NCBI GenBank assembly: GCA_000750105.3 | Contig: JPHH03000020.1 | Location: 491,071-555,070, forward strand | From: Tolypocladium sp. Sup5 PDA-1 | Taxonomy: Eukaryota; Ascomycota; Sordariomycetes; Hypocreales; Ophiocordycipitaceae | Length of the DNA: 64,000 nucleotides | Reading direction: 5' to 3' | In this document: positions 55,822 to 64,000 of the stretch, in pieces | Position numbering within the stretch: position 1 is the stretch's first letter | How the letters are laid out: each line of letters opens with the position of its first letter | Made by a program: the position numbers and the translations under genes | The notes under the pieces: generated by a model | The model's input: only the letters and a program-made list of their open reading frames with translations | Database searches by the model: none | Told to the model about the DNA's origin: nothing

Positions 55822-57800
55822 ATGCCTGCTCAACGCGAAGGATTAACCAGCACTAGACCTACTATATCCAAAGAGGACTTAGTGTAGGAACTTATCGCAC
55901 TACGACTTAAAGTCCAGGAGCTCAGCAATAAAGAAGGGACAGGTCAGACCAAAGATCTCGGAGAAGTAGTCAGACCCAAGTAGCCAGGACCATACGACGG
56001 CTCCCACGGCACCCTCAAGGACTTCCTTATATAACTCAAAGCCTATCATCAGTTTTATCCTAACAAACTCTTAGATCCCGCCGCTAAGGCACTCCACGCA
56101 GGCAGCTGCCTTAGTGGAACGGCTCTCGCATGGTTTAGACCTATTATGCGAGATTACCTCGATAACGAAGATAGCGAGCGAGACGCCGAAACAAGGGCTA
56201 TATTCGCAAACTTTATAGGATTCGAAGCAGCAATTAAATAGGTTTTCGGTAAAACCGACGAAGGAAGAGAAGCAGAGCAGAAACTTCGAGGGCTCCGATA
56301 GAAAACATTAGTATCGGAGTACGCCGCCAAGTTTAGACAAGTCACTTCACGACTTAAATAGGACGACGAACCCCTTATAGCACGATTCTACAACGGCCTT
56401 AAAGACGAAGTCAAAGACGAACTCTATAGAGAGGATCGACCCAAAGACCTCGTAGACTATATCGCTATAGTAGTACGAATCGATAATAGATAGTATACGC
56501 GACGCTAAGAAAAAAAGCAGGGAAGAGGTTACTAGAACTCTCCTTATAATAATAACCCCCGCGCAAACTAGCGAAAGAAGCGCATAGAGAATACCGCATA
56601 GGCCCATACCTAGAACCCTAGACGAATAGATCTAGACATAGCATAGAAGGACTAGCCTAAGGAAGGCAAGAAGTGCTATAACTACGGGAAGTTTAGATAC
56701 TTCGCCCGCGAATGCAAATAACTAAAAAGGCCTGGTTAGAAGCTAGTACCGGGAGGTAAGAAACACCTTAACGCTACTAACAAGGAATTAGCCAGCCATA
56801 ACCACATGAACTAGATAGCGTGCTATAACGACAATTGCAACACGCACCTATTAGATAAATAGAATAGCGGATAGTTCCCGAGAGAACTAATAACAAAGAC
56901 TCTCGCTATAACTAGACGACGAGGAGTATCCGGGTCACGAGGCGTAATAGACAGACGCAGACTTAAGCAACAATAGGAGGAACCTAAGCTACGCAACCGA
57001 TTAGGAGAATTGGTCGAACTAAACGATAGACCTGAATTCGCCTATCCAGGAGGATCCACCGAGAAATAGATCTAATAACACGGCGAAGAATACTAGGAGA
57101 AGATGCGAGAACACGACTAAGAAAGATAGCGAAGCCGCCTTGCCCGCGAAACGAACGAGTAAGAAAGAAAGCGACTATTCGCATAGGCAAGACAATACTT
57201 CAAGGATAAAGAAGCAGCCGCAACACTTGCCTAGATAAGCAAGCAACCAAACAATTCGGACGAAGGGAGCATCGACGACACGAGCTCCGAAGACGACCAG
57301 TACACGCCAAGTGCGACTAAAGGCCGATCGGAAGTACCGACCTTATATCGGGAAAACGCGACCGTTAGAGCATCGCTCAAAGGCAAGGAACCACTAGAAT
57401 ACGACGACGAAATAGAAAGCATAGTTAATATCGGAACCTAGACCGACCCCGAACCGCTCACCGAAGTTTAGAAGTCTACACTCTTACGATATAGACCTGC
57501 ACTAGATAGTAGCGACCACGCTATCGCTATAATCGCCACGGACACACTAAATGCAATTAAAGGAGAATTACACCTAGCAAGAGAATACGGGGATAATCCA
57601 CGAATCATACCAGGACATGAGCTATATGCGCAGATCTCATGGGCCTCGTGCATCTACTTAGACTATTTAATGCATTTCCTAGCAAAAGCACGACACGACG
57701 TGTTTCTAACTAGATAGAAGGGATATATCATCGATAATCTATACTTAGCCTCGGAGCTATACGAATAGAGAGCGAAAACACGCTATAATATACTATAAGT
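55822..57800 (+). pseudogene. Gypsy gag, degenerate
   Basis: Starts MPAQREGLTSTRPTISKEDL followed by a TAG. It continues as a Ty3-type capsid (GPYDGSHGTLKDFL; AGSCLSGTALAWFRPIMRDY; VSEYAAKFRQVTSRLK). The zinc knuckle at about 56,675-56,716 reads CYNYGKFRYFAREC. The second Cys and the His of CCHC are both Tyr, as C-to-T or G-to-A changes would give. Sequence from about 56,750 on has stops but no named domain. Confidence 0.82.
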
Positions 57801-58589
57801 AGTTATTATAGAACCTAATACTAATACCCCGCTAGAGTATCGAAAGGATAGATCTACTAATTCGACGTGCGCGTCCCTAACTTACTACGCTTACTAGTTC
57901 GGAAAAGTATAGGAATAGCATAGGTACGTCGCGACCGGTTAGGGAATCCCCCGAACACGAACTAATATTATCTATACACCGACGTGCGATAGAGTAAGCT
58001 ATAGAGATTGCTAGCTGCCTGGATGCCTAGAGCATATATAAGAAAAAGCACGCGAATAGCATAAGGAAATCAATAATACTCTAATCTAGTATCACCGATA
58101 GACGGAAGCACTAGATAGACTATACGAAGATGGAGAAATGAGTATCACGGAGCTTTATAAGGAAAAATAAGAAGCCGAATAAAGACTCGACGTATACTAC
58201 GAGAAACGCATGAATAATAGCAATTGCGGATGGAGATACGCTATTAATTGCGACTACGATAACTGCTTACGATACCTAGGAGGAAAAGCGGATATCTAAT
58301 ACCGACTACGAGTTATAGAGAACGAGCAATTCGATTTCTAGGAAATTAAAGGAAAACGAGGACATATCGAATAGTATAAGCTAACCGAATAATAATATGC
58401 AAAAGAACACGGCAGCAATTAGCGAGAATGCATGTAGATTAAACTATCTAATTGCAAAAATAACCTATGTAAGGTATATAATAAGAACCAGGATTTAAAA
58501 AACGAGGCACGCCATCTATAAAAGGGCTATAGACTAGCATATAGCAAAGAGATCCAAGGACCCTATGCATAACGGAGACAGGTTATAGC

Positions 58590-61500
58590 AATAAAATGGT
58601 ATTGGACGTCTATATCGCGGGATATCGCATAACGGCACTATTAGATAGTAGTGCGATAGGCAACTATATTTTACCCCGAGTCGTTAATCGTTATCGACTC
58701 CTATAGAAATAGAAGACCGAACTATACGAACTCTATAATATCGAAGGAGAAGCATTTAACTATAATAACGGAATTATCGATATAGAGATTAATTACCTCG
58801 ACGTCTCGATTTAAGGATATAGAGAAAGAGTTACCTTCGACGTAATAGATATATTCGGACACGATCTTATCTTAGGACACCCATAGCTATAGGAAAGCAA
58901 CCCGATAATTAACTAGAGGACTAGCTAACTGCGTTAGGACGAGAACGTAGCCCCCTAGGATTAGAAGATCTAGAAAGAAGAAGCGAAACTTCGCGATAAC
59001 TTAGCTACTAGAGAAGGAAAGCAATAACACCCTCTACGCAAGACGTTACGGGCAACAAAGACCCAAGTAGTGACTAACATAGCTCTATAACCTAGTATAT
59101 AACACAAATAAAACAAAGGAAAGAAGAATAGAATCCGCAGAGTTATTGCCGCCCTACGGAGAGACCTCGAATAAATCGACAAAAGCATCGAAGCTACGAT
59201 AACAACAAGCCCGTTAGAAGATAGAATAAAGAACGTTCTATAAGAATACCGCAAATACGAATAACTATTCGCGGAAGAACTCGAAACTAGACTACCGGAA
59301 TATAGTTAATGGGATTATAGGATCTACCTTAAAGAAGGAACGATGCCCTCGTTCTATAAAATCTATAACCTTAACGAAAAGCAACTAGAAACGCTACGCG
59401 ACTATATCGACGAGAATCTAAAGAAAGGATATATTAGGCCATTAATATCCGAAGCAGGATATCCGGTTATATTCGTCCCGAAAAAGAATAGAAAGCTCCG
59501 TTTAGTCATCGACTTTCGATAGATTAACGAAATCATAGTTAAGGACCATACCCCTCTACCACTTATCTCGGAACTTAGGGACCGACTGCATAGCATGAAG
59601 TAGTTCACGGCCCTCGACCTTAAAGGAGCTTATAACCTTATTAGGATAAAAGAGGGACACGAATAGATAACCGCTTTTAGAATAAAGTTTAGATTATTCG
59701 AATACTTAGTAATGCCCTTCGGGCTTACTAATACGCTAGTAACCTTTTAGCGAATAATTAATAATGTCTTACGCGAATATCTCGATATATTCGTAGTAGT
59801 ATACCTTAACGATATCCTAATCTTCTCGAGGAATCTTAAAGAATATAAGGAACACGTCTATAAGGTACTGTAAGCACTCTAGAATGCAAAGTTACTAGTT
59901 AAACTAGAGAAAAGCAAGTTCTACATATAGGAAGTGGATTTCCTAGGATATACGATTATGCTAGGAGAAATACGTATGCAAAAAGAAAAAATTATATTAG
60001 TTAAGGATTAGCCAAACCCAACAAATATTAAGGACGTTTAAAGTTTCCTCGGATTCGCTAACTACTACCGACGATTTATTAAGGATTACGGGAAAACCGC
60101 AACTCTACTATATAATCTCACTAAGAAGGACACGACCTTTGAATAGAGTAAAGAAGCCTAAGCGGCTTTTTAGTAGATCAAGGACTTAATTATTTCAGAA
60201 CCAGTCTTAATAATCTTTGATCTAGAAAAACAAGTCAAACTTAAAATAGATGCCTCTAATTTCGCACTTAGGGCATAAATCGGATAACGCGACGAAGATA
60301 GGAAACTCAAACTAGTAGCCTTCTACTCGAAGAAGCTATATAGCGTAGAACTCAACTACCCTATCTACGATAAAGAATTCCTCGCGATTATTAACGCATT
60401 CAAGGAATTTCGACATTACCTCCTTAGAAGCAAATATAAGGTTAAGGTATACACGGATTATAAGAATATCGCCTATTTCGCAATAACCTAGTAGCTTAAC
60501 GGACGATAAATTCGATAGGCCGAATACCTTTCGGAATTCGACTACGAAATCACCTATCGAAAAGGATCCAAGAATAGACAAGCAGACGCTCTTAGCAGGA
60601 GAAGCGACTACGATATAGGAGTCTCCTATAGATTAGGATAACTCCTGGAACTTAATAAAAGCAGCAACTACTAACAAAAATAGTTAAACGTAGTATTTAA
60701 AGTATAAGATAACGACCTAATATTCTAGAAAATCAAGGAATAGATAGAAGAACACGTTACCTATATCTAGGAAGTACTAAACGGATGCAATATAGAATAT
60801 TCCGATATACCTATATATAACGATAAGATATGGCTACTACCGCTATTGCGAGAGGAAACCATTAGGGAGTTCCACGAACACCCGATACATAGACATTAGG
60901 GAATTAGGAAAACAATAGAGCGAATACGATAGAAATTCGACTTTTCCAGAATAAAAGAAACCATTAAAGAGGTAATCGGCAAGTGCGCCCTTTACGCACG
61001 AAGCAAAGCCTTACGATATAAACCTTACGGAGAACTAAAACCATTACTAGTTCTAGTCAAACTATAGGACTCGATCGCTTTTAACTATATCACGAAGCTA
61101 CCATTATTAAGGGAACCTATAACGAAGGTAGAATACGATAGCATCTTCGTAGTTACGGATCGACTTACTAAGTATGGGTACTTTATCCTATATAAGGAAG
61201 CAAGCAATATAGAAGATCTTGCATATATATTCCTAAGGACGATCGTATATAATCATAGATTACCGAACGAGATTATCTCCGATAGAGGAACTACATTCAC
61301 TACGAACTTCTAGCAAGCATTAATAGCTTAGCTTAGCACGAAACACAAGCTTAGCACGGCCTACCACCCTTAAACAGATAGGCAGACCGAACGGTTAAAC
61401 TAAATACTTAAATAGTACCTTCGTTATTATATTAACTATGGATAGGACGACTAGGTCAAATAGTTACTAATAGCACAATTAGCTTACAATAGCTCAATTA

Positions 61501-62000
61501 CGGAAGCTACGAAGGTTTTACTATCGTACGCTAACTTCGGGTATAACCCTAAAGTATACCGAGTTACACGACAAGGACTATAGGCAGAACGAGCTATACT
61601 CTAAGTAGATAAACTAAAGGAACTTCACGAAGAAATAAAGAAAGAACTCGAATATATTAGATAAAGGATATCGATATACGCTAATAAAAAAAAGATTAAA
61701 GGGACTAATCTTTCGGGAGGGAGACATAGTCTACTTACTACGACGAAATATCAAAACAAAGCGACTAAGCGATAAATTAGATTTTAAGAAACTTAGACCA
61801 TTCCCGGTTAAGAAAGTTATTTCCATAACTAACTACGAACTTTCACTACCTAAAATAATAAAGATATACCCTATCTTTCATATTTCGCTACTTAAAACAG
61901 TACCACAGGACGCAGAAATACAAGACTACATCAAAGTTATAGACGATAATGAATACGAAGTCGAATAAATATTAGATTCAAGAATATATAATAAAGAATA
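58590..62000 (+). pseudogene. Gypsy pol (protease-RT-RNase H-integrase), degenerate
   Basis: The protease active site near 58,645 reads ALLDSSAIGNYI (DSG changed to DSS). RT runs about 59,420-60,000: KGYIRPLISEAGYPVIFVPK, FTALDLKGAYNLIRI and YLNDILIFSR, where YLDD has become YLND. RNase H follows (LKIDASNFALRA; VAFYSKKL; DKEFLAIINAFKEFRHYL; RKGSKNRQADALSRR). Integrase lies about 60,850-61,570 (VVTDRLTKYGYFILY; LPNEIISDRGTTF; STAYHP, stop, TDRQTERLN). Dozens of stops replace Gln/Trp codons. Confidence 0.88.
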
Positions 62001-62889
62001 ACAATAGCTAATAAAATAGAAAAACTATAGACACGAAGAAAACACTTAGGAGCCCATCAGGCATTTAACGAACTGCCGCCCGTTATTACGCCAGTATCGC
62101 TAGAAGAACCCTAAGCAACTAGTCCTAGGATATCCGATAAAGAAGGATCAAGATTAAAGCTAGACTAGTCAATCGCCTCGTGCGAATAAGCGGCTTGCAC
62201 TTAGGCAAAGGCGTGAGCCTCTTGCCGCTACACCCGCTTAAGCTCCTTTTAGCGAGACTCCGCTTCCCGCCGATCGGCCTCTTCAAGCTCCTCGAGATCC
62301 GAGAGATCCCGACGGACTATTTCCACTCCTTTTGCACGAAGCAATTTTCGCATTTTTCGCAAACGAACTAGACGAGCCAACGCCTCGTCAATCTCTCTCT
62401 CTATCTATCGACGACGCTCTAGCAACAGCTCCTCCGCCTTCTCCTCTTCACGCTCAAGGCGCTAAAGCTCCTCGTTAATCCATTAAACTACGAGGGTTAG
62501 CAGGGAAAAGGCCGACAGGGGACTAGGACACCACGAACTAGAAGATATCGGAGTGCGAGAAGTATCGCAGGAGCGACCGGCTAAATAGCAACACGAACAA
62601 CGACGGATGTCGCTCACTACTATATACGAAACGCTCTTTTCAAAATAGCGCGAACAAGGGGAGACTTCGAACCCTTGCGTAGAAATAAACGCAGCCACGG
62701 TCGCGCGATTATTCGAGGAACGCGATTTTAACGATTTCTTAACACGACCTGACATAGCGTCAGCAGGACATTCCGAGGGATTACGGAAATAGGTTACCGT
62801 ACCTACAAATGCGGGCACAGGCGTAGTATTTATGCAATAGGTACCAACAGCAGGTCTCGGGGACGAAGACCTTCGGAGAGGGGATATCG
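62001..62889 (+). other. Gypsy 3' internal region, possible extra coding remnant
   Basis: 890 bp between integrase and the 3' LTR. The plus strand has a broken frame (SLTTIYETLFSK, stop, then INAATVARLFEERDFNDFLT) that may be what is left of an additional element ORF. The antisense 111-codon frame here looks like a shadow. Confidence 0.5.
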
Positions 62890-63310
62890 TATTACGACCT
62901 AGGCTAACGGGCCACGGGATAGGCCGGCTATGCAGGCGCCATGTGGGCTACATAGAACAATAGTCGGAACGATAGACTAATAGGGACTATAGTATACGGT
63001 GTTCACTAGGTAGTTAGTGAACACCAAGCGAATAGCACACAGGAGTTCACTCGGTAGTCGGTGAACCACGAGTGAACACTCTAGTATATAGGACCCCCCA
63101 ATTTCCTCACTATAGCATAGATACCTCGCTAGCTTTCAATATATTATTCTAATACAGACACACTTATATTACTTCAAACCCTTTAGTTACGATCTACTAT
63201 CTAGGATATCCGATCTATCACTATCGTGACAAGACCATTCAACGGCTACGCCCTAACCTACCTGCTAATATAAACCTCCGGTTTATCCCTTAGGAACCTA
63301 AACTATTATA
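62890..63310 (+). repeat. Gypsy 3' LTR
   Basis: 421 bp, same length as the 5' LTR. The differences I can see are all transitions, most of them C-to-T or G-to-A in this copy, including its last bases (TATTATA instead of CGTCACA). Confidence 0.9.
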
Positions 63311-63538
63311 CCCTCTAAGAGGAGTAGACTAAGATATACTAAACCTAGGTTAATAAGCTTTATTCCCTTGCTAATACCGCTATTAAAGGAAAGGACCCTA
63401 GAGAGGTCCTTAAGCTAAAAATACCCTAACCTTTTAATAGTATTATAGGAATACTCTAGCTATTTATTACTTAGATATAAGTATACTTTATATATTTCTT
63501 AACCTAGTTTCGCTATAAAATAGCGAAAGTATACTTTA
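63311..63538 (+). mobile_element. Internal fragment of older Gypsy-like element, right part
   Basis: Starts with the right CCCTC duplication. It is AT-rich and frame-free, and presumably continuous with 55086-55337 before the complete element inserted. Confidence 0.55.
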
Positions 63539-64000
63539 TATTATAACCTAGGCTAACGGGCTATGGGATAGGCTAGCTATGCAAGCGCTACTATAGGCTA
63601 TATAGAATAATAGTTAGAATAATAGGCTAATAGTAGTATAGCGATATTAGATTATTAGGATTAGTAAGTAATCTAGGTAAGCTAGATTACTATAATTAAT
63701 TAATAATCTAAGTAATCTAGGTAATAGATTATTAAGGGCTCTTAATAATCTAGAAATAATACTTAGTATATAAGACCCCTTAATTTCCTTACTATAGTAT
63801 AGATACCTTACTAGCTTTTAATAATACTCTTTAATTATAATTTATTATTTAAGATATTCGATTTATTACTATTATAATAAGACTAGCCTAGTACTATGCC
63901 CTAACCTTACTTATTAATATAAACTTACTAGTTTATCCCTTAGGAACCTAAACTATTATATATTAAAAGCTCTTATTTAAAAGGTTATAGCGTTACCCTA
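63539..64000 (+). repeat. Gypsy-family LTR copy D and start of its internal region
   Basis: LTR at 63539-63960 (422 bp), strongly AT-converted (for example CTATGGGATAGGCTAGCTATG where copy B keeps GC). It is followed by the standard internal start TATTAAAAGCTC, so it is the 5' LTR of an element that runs off the right edge, or a tandem LTR shared with copy A's element. Confidence 0.75.

Larger units (their letters stand above)
55338..63310 (+). mobile_element. Complete Gypsy-type (Ty3) LTR retrotransposon, RIP-inactivated
   Basis: 7,973-bp element with 421-bp LTRs (55338-55758 and 62890-63310) and a perfect CCCTC duplication on both sides (55333-55337, 63311-63315). The order gag, protease, RT, RNase H, integrase identifies Ty3/Gypsy. 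A purine-rich tract (GGAGAGGGGAT) lies just before the 3' LTR. Every domain contains many TAG/TAA codons at expected Gln and Trp positions. The element interrupts an older relative. Confidence 0.93.

Noticed and set aside
62483..62818. 111-codon minus-strand frame inside the Gypsy 3' region
   Set aside because: The plus strand keeps element-like coding remnants; this is probably their complement.
1..64000. CRISPR arrays, operons, bacterial promoters or riboswitches
   Set aside because: No regularly spaced direct repeats and the DNA is clearly eukaryotic, so these were not called.

Overview
The window is nuclear DNA of a filamentous ascomycete, most likely a Sordariomycete of the order Hypocreales. 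The evidence is short introns (46-121 nt) with GTAAGT/GTGAGT-type donors and CTAAC/CTGAC-like branch points, fungal-specific families (ERG7, SGT1, CFEM, GH55, C2H2 plus fungal transcription-factor domain, OPT, JEN1-type MFS), and retrotransposons carrying the transition-only decay of repeat-induced point mutation (RIP). The species cannot be named from the sequence alone.

Bases 1-29,000 are an ordinary gene-rich core. In order: a JEN1-like carboxylate transporter (5' part only, running off the left edge), an OPT oligopeptide transporter, ceramide glucosyltransferase, tRNA-splicing endonuclease subunit SEN2, a gamma-butyrobetaine dioxygenase (carnitine synthesis), the co-chaperone SGT1, oxidosqualene cyclase ERG7 and SPO11 on a shared divergent promoter, a YAR1-like ankyrin protein, a C2H2 transcription factor, a small SAM methyltransferase and a secreted GH25 muramidase. 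Most of these genes have introns, so single reading frames understate them. I rebuilt the exon joins from splice sites, reading phase and family conservation, including a seven-exon SPO11.

Bases 30,386-36,013 are a 5.6-kb Copia-type LTR retrotransposon on the minus strand. Its gag is open, its pol is broken by stops, and its 271-bp LTRs are about 98% identical. It abuts, and probably truncated, a gene fragment resembling the fungal NFX1-type/ZNFX1 (Hrr1-like) helicase family. That fragment has two in-frame TAG codons and a His-to-Tyr change in its zinc finger, all of the type RIP makes. A vacuolar amino-acid transporter (AVT3/4-like) without a visible ATG follows.

Bases 40,792-52,787 form an accessory island of secreted proteins. 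It holds a three-CFEM-domain protein with duplicated exons, a 1,353-residue GH55 beta-1,3-glucanase with a long C-terminal extension containing a Kex2-type Lys-Arg site and a hydrophobic, toxin-like tail, and a secreted basic protein of unknown family. Two broken signal-peptide exons are related to members of the same island, and a phosphotransferase pseudogene is also present. This island is the best candidate for a little-described system, perhaps a modular cell-wall-attacking or antagonistic secreted module.

From 54,681 to the right edge is a nest of Gypsy-type elements. A complete 7,973-bp RIP-ruined Gypsy element (421-bp LTRs, CCCTC target duplication) sits inside an older relative, whose LTR-like copies flank it on both sides. 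An F-box-like gene (52,963-54,300) is the last plausible host gene.
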